A DNA stretch of 36,398 nt from NCBI GenBank assembly GCA_049999725.1, contig JBNGIS010032011.1:46468-82865 (forward strand), written 5' to 3'. Origin of the DNA: Haplomitrium mnioides (lineage: Eukaryota; Marchantiophyta; Haplomitriopsida; Calobryales). The position numbers and the translations under genes were made by a program. Shown here piece after piece: positions 1-9,447 of this stretch (the first letter of the stretch is position 1; every line of letters starts with the position of its first letter). The notes beneath the pieces are model-generated. The model searched no databases. It had not been told where the DNA came from and saw only the letters and a program-made list of their open reading frames with translations.

Positions 1-965
1 GGCCTTGTGAAACCTAGATGTTTCACTTTGGCTATTGCTGATATTCTTTACGAGTATAACCTAAAGGAATGTAAGCATGATGACTCGGAGCCTTTTTCAA
101 AATATGACATTTTCGACATGGTATCATCTTTTGTGGCGATTACTACTTCGGAGTATTGGTCCTTTGAAATTATTCATTCTTCACAGCAGTTCGGCCTTGT
201 TGAGGATGGCCTTTCTGAAATCTGCCGTGCAATTGACCACGGTATCTGGTTAGTTGTTCTCTCATTTTCATTTTTTGATTTCTTTGTTTTTTATTTCTCT
301 TGCATTTTTGTTTCAATGTTTGATGTGATTATTTATCTTTTTGCAGGGACAAAAGCAACGTACAACATTCTGGTGGTCCCAGAATCGCACATGCCCATGA
401 GTACTGGATGGTGGGCTACTGGACAAAGGAAGAAAAGAGGAGCATGCTCAATTTCAACTTGCAAGCTTCTTCTGCGACCGGACTGCCTCGACAACCTATG
501 CGTAGTGTTTTCATCTGCTCTGCAGTTTCTGCAAAGCTTAAACATCCAGGAGATGATGCTCTTGTGAATGTTTATCAGAAGCCGCAGACTCTCTACAATT
601 TTTTCATCGACCATTTATCAACAGAGCAGGATTGGATCCTTGATCTCTGCTCTAAGTCTGGCACAGGCATTGTCTGTGCTCTTAAGCTGATGCGAAATTG
701 CATCGCCGTGGAATATGATAGACGTCAGTCTATTTATATTCCACAAAGGGTTTTGGAGATGGCTTCCTTGCCATCCGATGTGACGGAGTCATAGATAGTT
801 TTTGCTTACCACAAGGAACCTATTCCTCCTGGTACTGCAGGTGCTTCTGGTGACTCTGTAGTCATATCAGGGATTGGAAAGTCTCGATAGGATTCTCAAT
901 CGGCTGCAGATGCTCAGTTTGTAGATTTAGATGAGATAGTTCCTCCCGAAGAGGAGAGAGTCTGA
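1..965 (+). pseudogene. Gene A (E1 copy), 3' half: beta-class DNA methyltransferase domain
   Basis: Two exons are visible, 1-248 and 347-965, separated by a 98-bp GT-AG intron (donor gttagt, acceptor tttttgcag); joining them keeps one frame (...GIW-DKSN...). The first exon carries the methyltransferase motif IV region, LAIADILYEYN here, where other copies have ADIPYGYN or ADIPYN. The second has the SAM-binding motif I region, WILDLCSKSGTGIVCALKL, then NCIAVEYDRRQS. The order IV before I, about 165 residues apart, is that of beta-class N6-adenine/N4-cytosine methyltransferases. In-frame TAG codons at 792-794 and near 888 sit where E3 has CAA or CAG glutamine codons, so this copy is broken. The motif IV change (P to L) would also harm activity. 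Amino-acid versus cytosine specificity cannot be told from sequence. Confidence 0.72.
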
Positions 966-1136
966 TTACGATTTTGTACATTTTTCATCATTAATAAATT
1001 TTTTTTCCAATTGTAGCTCTTAAGAAAAAGTTGACCCAATTGATAGTCTAAGAATGGTTTGAACACAGTTACTAATCTAATAATGATTTGGAGTCTTTGC
1101 ACATTTTTTAATGTCTTTGCACATTAAGGCTTTGTA

Positions 1137-1440
1137 ATTCTTGTTCGGATTTCCCGAACGCTTATGCTGTGAGGTTGTTGTTTAGAGTACCTTCACCCAT
1201 TGGTCAAAGGATTCTTGTTCGTCATCTATGCTTGCATAGGCTACAGGGTTCTTGTTTAGAATCTTAGCGTGTTCAGGCTTTAGGATTCTAGTTGAAAGTA
1301 CAAGCGTGCCTAGCTTTATTGTTCTTGTTCAGAGTTTAAGCATGCGTAGGATTTAGGATTCTTGTTCGGAGTCTATGCGTGCATATGCTTGACGGTTCTT
1401 GTTTGGAGTCTATGCTTGCATAGACTTTGTTAGCTACGAT
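1137..1440. repeat. 37-bp tandem repeat carrying the palindromic motif, 3' of gene A (E1)
   Basis: Units starting with a variant of ATTCTTGTTCGG begin near 1211, 1248, 1285, 1321, 1358 and 1394, a spacing of 36-37 bp, with a looser unit at 1137. Each contains a degenerate form of the element palindrome, such as tctatgcttgcatag. E3 (14060-14215) and E4 (12780-13080) have degenerate palindrome blocks at the same place between gene A and the terminus, so this is a standing part of the element. Confidence 0.7.
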
Positions 1441-1756
1441 GCTCAAAGTCAGGTTTAAAGTCTTCTTTTGACTAGACATGTATGTTTTCCTTTAGTTTCT
1501 TTCCACCAAAAGATATATGTTTTATTTCATTTTTGAGGAATTTAGTTTGTTCAAAATAGTGCCAAGTTTTTTTTGAATATTTGAATAACTAAAATGTTTT
1601 TTTTAAAGTTCTTTTGTATAAAAAATATTAAAATATAACCTAAATGGAAAATATGCATTTTTTTATTATAAAAAACAATTTTTTTTTCGGAAAGAAGATT
1701 TTAGTCGTAAATCTGATGTTTTTAAATGCCGAATTTCCAAAAAAAAAAATTCGAAT
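1441..1756. other. AT-rich subterminal region of E1
   Basis: No gene is visible. The stretch is rich in A and T runs and resembles the subterminal stretches inside the left TIRs of E3, E4 and E5. Confidence 0.5.
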
Positions 1757-1809
1757 GCCAAGTGAAACAGGAGCTTAGTAGCGGTTCCTGGTTCAAAGTA
1801 GCGGTTGTT
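1757..1809 (-). repeat. Terminal inverted repeat, A-side end of E1
   Basis: Read on the minus strand it begins AACAACCGCTACTTTGAACC and continues with a second AACCGCTACT 20 bp after the first. The same sequence opens E4 at 12357, E3 at 13511 and E5 at 35634 on the plus strand. Two direct copies of AACCGCTACT per terminus look like paired transposase binding sites. Confidence 0.8.
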
Positions 1810-2119
1810 CAAGGTAAACTAAAAAACCAAAAATTAAAAAAAAAACTTACCAGATGTCGTGGTCGATGGCACACCAAACCTCTAGAAGAGCATTCTCAAT
1901 GATGTCAAATTGTTGTGAAGAATGTATAATTACAAAAGACCAAAAATCCAAGGCCGTGATTGCGGCAAAAGATGAAACCATATCAAAAATGTCATCTCTA
2001 AAAAAAGGTTCGCAATCATCATGCTTGCATTCCTTAAGGTTGTAACCATAAGGAATATCCGCAATTGCCAAAGTGAAACACCTAGGTTTCACAAATCCCT
2101 TCAACTGGCAAGCGTTGAC

Positions 2120-2274
2120 AGTCCTTGACCGCAAGGACTTAACAGTCAAGGCGGGCCAGGACTCTACAGTTCAGACGCGCATAGACTTTGAAGTCCATGT
2201 GTGCATAGAATTGGAAGTCCATGGGCGTATGGACTTTGAAGTCCAGACGCGCAGGGACTGTAAAGTCCATGCGT
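2120..2274. repeat. 24-bp palindromic tandem array in gene A (E2), about 6 units
   Basis: Units begin at 2120, 2144, 2168, 2192, 2216 and 2240, each a variant of a GTCCATGCGCGCATGGAC inverted repeat plus a 6-bp linker. The array sits directly upstream of the motif IV exon, where E3 and E4 have coding sequence (…YVDGLNVAYY…), so here it replaces exon sequence. Because 24 is a multiple of 3, both strands give open frames of 8-residue repeats, which I take as a by-product. Confidence 0.85.
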
Positions 2275-3615
2275 GAATAGACTCAAAATCTATTTTATTT
2301 TAACTAAAGAAAATTTACCCTTAATTCATTGCAATGTACAGTGAAAAAAAAAAACTTACCAAAAGCTTCTCAAAACTAGAATAGAATGTAGCCATCTTGG
2401 ACTCCTCTGTGTGGAGAGTGTACTCCTCTCTTGCTTCCTCCCAACTGTTGCAATAACCTTTGGAGCAGAAACTTTTCACCATCACCGCCAAAACTTTATG
2501 TCTCTTTGCCTCCCGAGACATTTCATCCATTAAAAGCTCTCCGACTTCCATGCATTTCAGAACTGAAATTTTGACCTCGTCGGGAAGACCCTAAAAGGAT
2601 CTCCAAGGTGTCCACTTCATGTCCTCTATTTTGAGAGATCTCTTGGCCTTTGGCTTTTGACCCTTCACTGTATTTTTCTCCCATATTGAAAATATGCCAT
2701 GTTGTAGATCCCAGAGCTCACCACTTCAAAATGCAAGCTGGAATCAATTGTCTTGAGAAGTAACTATCTTCTCAAGTGTCGACTTGGGCTTTATCTCTAA
2801 GGTCTCCAACACTAACTCTCTTTTCAATTTCTAGGATGACGCCATCCCACTCTCCACAAACCTCTAATGCCAATATTTGACCTTCTAAATTGAGGTCATT
2901 TCCAACTTGTATCTCTGGTCGTAGTTGTTATTAGTTGCGAAAATACGGGCTTCTGTTGGTGTAAGGCCCACGTAGACATAGCAGTTGCAAAGTGAAAGCA
3001 TCAGATTCTTGGCTCCATATTTTGTGATAGGAAGCTGCCTTGCTGCAACACTGTGATTGCCTCTTGCAATCTCGTAGCGATACTTGTCAGAGTTCTTGAT
3101 ATCGAACTCTAACTTATCCTTCAACCCGCACTTCGGGTCAGCAACAACAATAAAAAAAACTATGCGCATAATTGTTTGTGAGCATTCTTTGCGCCAGAAG
3201 CTCAACAAAATCTTCATTCAGCCTTCTAATTTGGAAAGGCCCCCAATAGATTCAAGTTTTCCAGCCTAATAGTAATTGTTTCTTTGCGGACTCTTCATTG
3301 TTGGATTGCAGACTCCCATATTTTGTTTTTATCTTCCTCAGACATTATTTGAGGGTCCACTTGCTCATGTTCTTGGAATGCTCACAACCCCTTGTGCAAT
3401 TGCCTTTTCGCTCTTAACGTTGGAGCCCGAACTAGCTCCGGCTCTATTTCTTGCCCTGAGCTACTTGGTGTTGAGGACGAACGGGCAGCAGAAGATGACC
3501 TTGCTAGAGATTTGGAGGGGGCTGGCTCCTCCTCTATATTTGGAGCTGGAACATGCTTTTTCTTTTTATTCACCTGTTTCTTCGTTTTGGGAGCCTCAGC
3601 TGGCTCCACCTCCTT

Positions 3616-3642
3616 TCTCTTTTTTTTTTTTTTTTTTTTGTA
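3616..3642. repeat. Poly-T tract (poly-Lys codons on the minus strand)
   Basis: A run of about 20 T lies in the NLS-like exon of gene A and reads as consecutive AAA lysine codons on the minus strand. The other copies have mixed AAG/AAA codons here, so this looks like slippage expansion. Confidence 0.6.
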
Positions 3643-3920
3643 GAAAGACATGCAACGTGAACTGAAAATGTAGTTGCGCTCGGATGCGGCACTAGCTATT
3701 GAATATTTACGCCTTACTTGGGCTTTACAATTGTAATTTTGATGACAAACTTTATGAAATCCTGTTTGGCGTGCTTTGCATCTTGGTAGCCATTGACAAA
3801 ATCCGCCAAAAATTGAGTAAATTGGAAACAAAACAAAAAATGATCAAACACAAGTACAAATGTACTTAACGTTTAGTGTAAGAAAAAAGACAATGAAGTC
3901 AATATGTGTATGGGCTAGAA

Positions 3921-4345
3921 ATTCCAAACGCACCTAAACCTAGAAGTCCAAGTGCGCAAGGACATGGGAGTCTATGCGCGCATGGACCTGATAGTCCAGG
4001 CGGGTCTGGACCTGGAAGTCCATGCGCGCATAGACCTGGGAGTCAATGCGCGCAAGGACTAGGGAGTCCTTGCGTGAGTGGACCTCGAACTTCATGTGCG
4101 CATAGACCAGCGAGTCCATGTGTACATGGACTTGTGAGACCATGCGCGCATGGACCCAAGAGTCCATGCAAGTAGGGACTTGTGATTCCTTGCGCGCCTC
4201 ACATTGTCAAGTCTTTTCGTGCATGGATCTAGTCCATGGGCGCATGGTCTTCCAAGGTCCATGCCTGCATGGACTTTTGGATCCCTACGCACATGGTCTC
4301 CCAAGTCCATGCATGTTTGGATTCTCAAGTACAAACGTGCATTCA
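3921..4345. repeat. 24-bp palindromic tandem array in gene A intron 1 (E2), about 17 units
   Basis: Clean 24-bp units start at 3921, 3945, 3969 and so on to 4185, then continue with small length changes to about 4345. Each unit is a near-perfect inverted repeat around ATGCGCGCAT; exact 10-mers lie at 3974-3983, 4022-4031 and 4142-4151. Mismatches differ between units but often keep the central GCGC. The array lies between gene A exon 1 (ends about 4408) and exon 2 (starts about 3815); E3 and E4 have arrays in the same intron. Confidence 0.9.
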
Positions 4346-4763
4346 AAATAGAAAACAAATGAAAAAAGGGTTTTAAATGAAAACAAATGAAGGGTTTTAA
4401 ATGTTACCTTGCCGTCTTCCTTTGTCGTAGATGCTTGGCAAAAATGTCCCTCTTCTTCATCTCAGAAAAAGAAAATTGTTTGCAAGATGCCTTATACAGG
4501 GTAACCGCATCCTATGACTACACAACCAACCCGATGCTGGCTCGTTGGCCTTCTCTGATCATTGTGATTTGGACAACAATGCCTAGGTTGAATTTCTCAC
4601 CTTCTCTAGCAAAAAGGTAAAGATGTTGATCAGGGTCTTTCACGGATCTACAATTAACCAACCAATCCCAATCTTGTTTTTTAGGCTTGAGAGCCTTGAA
4701 AACATCTAAATGTTTGTAAGGCTTTGGTTGAGCAGGTCTAGAAACATTTACTTAACATGCCAT

Positions 4764-5219
4764 TTTCCAAAAAAGTAAAAACGAGTAGAATTGGAGGTGA
4801 AAAATCTAATGAACAAAAGTTCACAAAAATCGAACGACTAGAAAGGGAAAAATAACAAGTAATGCAAAACTGCGACAACATGAAAACAAAAACTAGAAAG
4901 TGAACTTGCGACAATGGAAAAAAAACTTTCCACTCACGCTACTTCTATACCAAAATTTCAAAAAATGTTTTTTTTGCCAAAAAAATGATTCCTGGAGCTT
5001 TTGACATGTAGGTTTGTGTGGTGAAAAAAAAATGTTAGTATATAAAGCATCACTCGTTTTCATCTTCCAATTTATTTTTTCATTTTCTTCACAAAAATTC
5101 CCAATTTTGTTGTTTTGCATAAATTTCTTAAAAACACATATTTTAGGTGGGCCGTAAGAGGTTCATAATATTTGCTAAGCTAGTTTCTTCAAATAGTTGA
5201 TTTTTAGTGAGCCTTTTAA
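4764..5219. promoter_or_regulatory. Divergent promoter between genes A and B (E2)
   Basis: This 456-bp region separates the start codons of gene A (minus) and gene B (plus). A TATA-like box for B is TATATAAA at 5039-5046. One for A, read on the minus strand, is TATAGAAG at 4949-4942. The boxes are about 90 bp apart and face away from each other; E4 has the same spacing with a perfect TATAAAAG for A. The region is conserved in E2, E3 and E4. Transcription start sites are inferred only from the boxes. Confidence 0.65.
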
Positions 5220-5439
5220 ATGGTGAGTTTTTAAAGCCAAGAAGAGGTTAGAATTCCAAGATTCATCTTCACAAAAAAATGTTACTTTTGACAGACAGGT
5301 TGAGATTTGTTCAAACCGCAAATCTTTGAAGGTAAGCGCTGGAGTACCAAAAGCGTCAAGTGTCATGGCAAGTATATTAGAGAAAAATATGGCTTCTGTT
5401 GAATCAGATAGCTCCACCCAAAAAGATCTGGAATGGGAA

Positions 5440-5590
5440 CTCCATGCACATATAGGATCATAGATTGGACTTTATGCGCGCATAGGGTCAAGGAGTGAAT
5501 CCAATGTGCACATAGGATTAAAGTGTGAACAACTTGTGCATAAAGGATCAAAGATAAAACCCTGTGCTTGCAAAGAATTAAAGAAACAAA
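5440..5590 (+). repeat. 30-bp in-frame repeats in gene B exon 1 (E2), 5 units
   Basis: Units start at 5440, 5470, 5500, 5530 and 5560. Each holds a degenerate ATGCGCGCAT palindrome (exact at 5474-5483) followed by a conserved tail (aggatcaaggagtgaa type). E3 has six units at the same place. As 30 is a multiple of 3, each unit codes for ten residues. Confidence 0.85.
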
Positions 5591-6923
5591 TTTCTTTAAG
5601 CACAAGATCTTTGTTGCTCTTCAAGCGGTCAAAGTTCAATCTTTCTTCTAAGTATTCCATCATATCAACAGAAAGAGGTTCAACATAGAAATTCTAGATG
5701 GTTGTAGACCTTTCTTTGTCCTCATCTGAGGGAGACCTTGATATCCATAATCAAGTGTGTTTGTTCAAAACACAAAAATCATACAATCTGTGGATGTTTT
5801 TAATTTTGGAGATGAATTACTGTCTCTGATAACACCACTCAAACAACAAGTGATTTCAATTCAAGGTGCACTTGGCAAGAAGATTGAAAAATCTGAAACA
5901 AACCGAATTCTTTTGGAGGAGTCTTTGGATGACAATTTGAGAAACGGTTCTAGCAAAGAGTCTCAACCAATCAACATTTTGTTGGAGTTATCGCCAAGAA
6001 CACCAACTTTGTTTCAAAATATATTTCTTAATAATCGAGATATTGATCAAGATTCCGTTTTAGAATGGTGCAGTTCTCCTAATCCTCAAGGAGAACCTCA
6101 TCTCTTGAAACATTTTGTGACAGAACAAACAATGTTTACAATGATGATCAAGATCCTTAGAACGATGAATTATCTCATATGGATGGATTCGTCTATGGAC
6201 AGAATTGACCAACACAACATAAGAATTCTTTGTTTGGGCCAAAACCCAAATGGGTAAACACCTTATGTGAAAATTCTTTGCCAAAAGTCCATCATGACGA
6301 GAGCTTTGTGAAGAAAATGCTTGATCCAATGTCAATTTCTAAATTGAAGAGAATTTCATATTGTCAAAATAATTACTTGTCATTGTGCAAGGTAGATTTT
6401 TTATAAACTGTGAGAGAAACGTACTTTCGACAAAGCATGAATCGAGATATGGCATGGAAGTGAAGAATGTCAAGAAAAGACTCCAATGTTGACAATCAGT
6501 ATACTCTGCCTAGCAAGACCATTGTCTTAAAGAGCCTTCAAATTAATATTATCAGTAGGGAATAATAGAATCCAAAGGATTCAAAATCTCAAAAACGCTG
6601 ATCCTAGAGACATTTTTGGAAAAAGAGAACTATCTGCTAAAGGAGTTTTCATGTGTGAGTGGATGACACTACAAGAGAATGCCCACTCACAAAGTTTATA
6701 ACTTGCCGAATAATTTTACAAAATGGGAAGTTTATGACTACTATACAACTTATTTGAAAAGAGAAAGATCCCCATTGTATTCTTAGTTTCTCAAGTTTTA
6801 CAAAACATTGGAGAACTCATTTTCCAAATGTAAAAATTCCAAAATGCAATAGATTTGTTGTTTATGAAACATACGAAGAAATAAAATCTTTGCAAGAAAA
6901 ATCTATCTTGGAATCTAACAAAG

Positions 6924-7707
6924 GTAACAAATTTTCTTCTCTTTTGACACCTTTGGTTAATCCATGCTCTTTTTTCTAGACTCAAAGCTTAATTCTAAAG
7001 ATGTCATGTTTTCTCAACTTAGAGCTAAGAGATATTTTTTTTGTTAAGTTGTTCTGCAAACAAGATTTGAGTCGAATAATTCTAAGCAACTTGAGTTGTG
7101 AGAAGAGAGTCTATGCTTGCATAGGGTCTGTTGTTTTAAGTTTCAATCTTAACCTTGTCTACAGTCGAATAAAATGAATCTGATTCTTGGTGGTGACCTT
7201 AGGATTGCAACAAGTTTTGTTTTTATTGCTTTAAATCAAGAGCCCTTGTCAAGAAAAACAATAGCAAGAATCTTTTTTGTTACTCACAAATCCTATACGC
7301 GTATAGGATTTGTTCTTGTTTCTTTTAAAACCAGTCGCAACAACACTCACAACAAGCCATGATATTGGTGTTGTTGTATTGGTCTTATGCAAGCATATGA
7401 TCAGGTGTTGTCTCCACTCATCCTAGACGCTCAGAGGATGTGTTCTGATTTGTGATATTTTGTTAGCAAATCTTGTTTTTCTCTTTTTGAAACTTTTGCT
7501 TATTTTAAATCAAACACATTTTTCTTTTTTCAAATTACCTAAGGTATATTTTAAATCTCTTACAAAGTTTTTACTTCTACTAATCCAAACATTTGTTTAA
7601 GATGACTTGAATGTTCTTAGCACTTGAGGTCATGTTTTGAAGTTACAAGTATCGACATGTGTTTTAGTGACCTACTTTTATGCCCTTTGTGTTTTGTGAT
7701 GAGGCAA
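6924..7707 (+). other. Gene B intron (E2) with palindromes and a conserved 62-codon open frame
   Basis: The donor is AAAG|GTAACA. The acceptor aligns with CAG|TCAAAT of E3 but is mutated to CAA. Palindromes inside include cctatacgcgtatagg near 7295-7310 and tctatgcttgcataggg near 7110. A 62-codon frame (7174-7362, starting MNLILGGDLRIATSF) is open in E3 too (20873-21061) and ends at the same stop. Confidence 0.55.
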
Positions 7708-9447
7708 TCAAATATAATTGCCAACTATTTCTTCATCATGACCAACAAATGAAAGAAAGAATGAAACTTGCAAACCATAAAAGAAAATGTTATGCAGATG
7801 GTCAAAAGTACTTAAGAATTGTCATTGATGGAATGGATTAGAAGAAAACTACTATTCTACATTGGTCTTTGCCACCAAAAAACATTGATAAAGAATGTTT
7901 GGTGGGTGTGCATGTTGTTGGTGCTTTAATATTCAATCATGCTCTTTTGTCGATGGTCTTCTCAACGTACGGAAACTTGAGAAGCAATTCTAATTTGACA
8001 ATTACTGTGCTCAACAAAATATCATGTGACTTTGAAGGGTCGTTGCCTCTAACTTTGTATCTTCAGGTGGACAACACAACACGAGAGAATATGAATTCTA
8101 TCTTATTTTGATATCTTAGTCCCTTTATTGCCAAGAATGTTTTTTGAAAAATCAAGGTAGGATTTCTTATGATTGGCCATACTCATGATCAAATCGATCA
8201 AATGCTCAACCAAGTCTCAAAATGTTTGAAATGTGTCAAAGCTTTCACGATTACGAGTCTTACCAAGGCACTTCAATTATCCTATAATCCTAAACCTCAA
8301 GTAACTCTTTTGATGGAAACTAGGGATTTCAAAATGTTTCTACAGCAACATCCCTCTCTAGTTCAAAGGATGCATAATATTACCTTTAATCAACAATTCA
8401 AGTTCCAGTTAAATGATTCCAAGGCAAAGATTTGGAGCAAACAATTTTCAATAGATGAATTTTGGCTACCTGCGGATGGCATTTGTCAACTCAAGTGCCT
8501 ACCTGAAGTGGAGAGAGAAATTTTGAGTTCAATGTTGGTTCCTCTCAAGGCATATTTTGAAATCAAATGATCTTAAAAGGAAGAAAGAGAAGTTGATGCC
8601 AAGAAAGTAGTATTTTCAATAAGAGACCACAAAAGTGAGAACTGCTACAAGTTCTTTATAGATTCTGATATTCAATGGTGGAATGACTTTTCTCTTGCCC
8701 AACAAGAGATTGCAACTACATCCTTGAAAACAAAAGACGAGGACTCGAAGCAAAATTTACTTTCCACCTTCACAACCGTCAAACACTTGTAATGATTCTC
8801 AAAATGTTTGTCTAGGTTCTCAGCTTGATGCTCAACAGACAGAAGAAGATACTCGAGTACATCAAATACTTGCTACACGTTGAGCAATCTATGATAGAGC
8901 ATCTAGACCGCAAGAAGGGACTCTTTTGCACAACACTTAATACTGGCACAAATTTGGCAATCTACATGAGTTGAAAGCTAAAATGTTTATTTGTATAGTT
9001 ACATCTCTAGATCCAAAGCGCAGATCATTTTAGGTTGCCAAAGTTCTCAAAGTTTTGTCATTTGATGAAGAAGATCCCTCAAACCCAAAATGAGTACGTG
9101 CTCAATGGGTTGCTTGTGAGGATGAGGATGCATTTTCTAGACAATATTTCCCAAAAAATATGGCAGCAACCAAAGTAAAATGCAAGTCCAAGTTATATAT
9201 TGATGTACTTGATGTGACACAAATCACAGTTTTGTCTTTTGATTTTCTTCTTACACAAAAAAACCAATTGAGAAAAACCACTCTAGCTACCATTAAATCA
9301 AATCTATTTGAGTGCAAAAGACAAAAAGACCTCAATCCTGAAATTTTTCAAAGAGATTCAATCACTATTGTTAACAATAAGAGAGATCAAGTAAATCTTG
9401 ATGAATTTTCTGAACTTGAATCCAAAGAAGTCGAGACGAGTGACTAA

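Larger units (their letters stand above)
1..1809 (+). mobile_element. E1: A-side end of a ParB-methyltransferase/DUF7869 TIR element
   Basis: This is the right-hand part of an element that begins outside the window. It holds the 3' half of gene A on the plus strand, a 37-bp palindromic repeat block, an AT-rich subterminal stretch and a terminal repeat ending at about 1809. The sequence just right of 1809 (caaggtaaact) continues an intron that is uninterrupted in E4 (caagataaact near 27985), so E1 was inserted into the gene A intron of E2. The left end and its target duplication lie outside the window. The gene order relative to the terminus (A 3' end about 850 bp from the TIR) matches E3 and E4. 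Confidence 0.75.
1851..4763 (-). pseudogene. Gene A (E2 copy): ParB-like domain plus DNA methyltransferase motif IV
   Basis: The start is ATG 4763-4761, aligned with those of E3 (MASQVNVFN...) and E4 (MTSLVN...). Exon 1 runs to about 4408, then comes an intron with 24-bp palindrome repeats. An exon at about 3800-3500 has a Lys-rich NLS-like stretch (KTKKQVNKKKKHVP). At about 3130-2880 is a ParB-like region: YRYEIARGNHSVAARQL, then CYVYVGLTPTEARIFAT and NNYDQRYKLEMTSIQ, matching the ParB pattern of YEI-GxH/RR-xxAA followed by LTxxEA and an NxxQR stretch. Next is a charged region of unknown role (2640-2330). The last visible exon (2119-1851) has ADIPYGYN, methyltransferase motif IV. Stops (for example codon 4), a degenerate splice acceptor near 3815 and loss of coding sequence at 2120-2340 show decay. 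The motif I exon is cut off by E1. Confidence 0.7.
5220..9447 (+). pseudogene. Gene B (E2 copy): DUF7869-type transposase-like protein
   Basis: The start ATG at 5220 aligns with E3 gene B (MAGVLKGKKRLEFQDSS...); a 1-bp loss after codon 2 shifts the frame here. In order: 30-bp coding repeats (5440-5590); a region ending in PNVKIPKCNRFVVYETYEEIK (about 6840-6890), the CxxC-type segment, which E3 keeps as VCETCKEIK; an intron (6924-7707); then MKERMKLANHKRKCYADGQ, IDGMD (D at 7827-7829), LQVDNTTRENMN (D at 8071-8073) and MIGHTHDQIDQM (8169-8204). These match the family known as DUF7869, whose three acidic motifs look like a DDE-type RNase H fold. A C-terminal part ends at KEVETSD. TAG after IDGMD, further stops and an AG-to-AA intron acceptor make it inactive as it stands. 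The transposase role is inferred; the family match is by motif recall. Confidence 0.7.

Noticed and set aside
1-965. Bacterial contamination as the source of the methyltransferase
   Set aside because: The gene has GT-AG introns, several diverged copies next to plant retrotransposons, and AT-rich flanks; it belongs to the nuclear DNA.
3906-4175. Open frame of 8-residue Gly/Pro/Cys repeats, like a structural protein
   Set aside because: It is a by-product of the 24-bp array; the opposite strand is open in the same way and the array lies in an intron.
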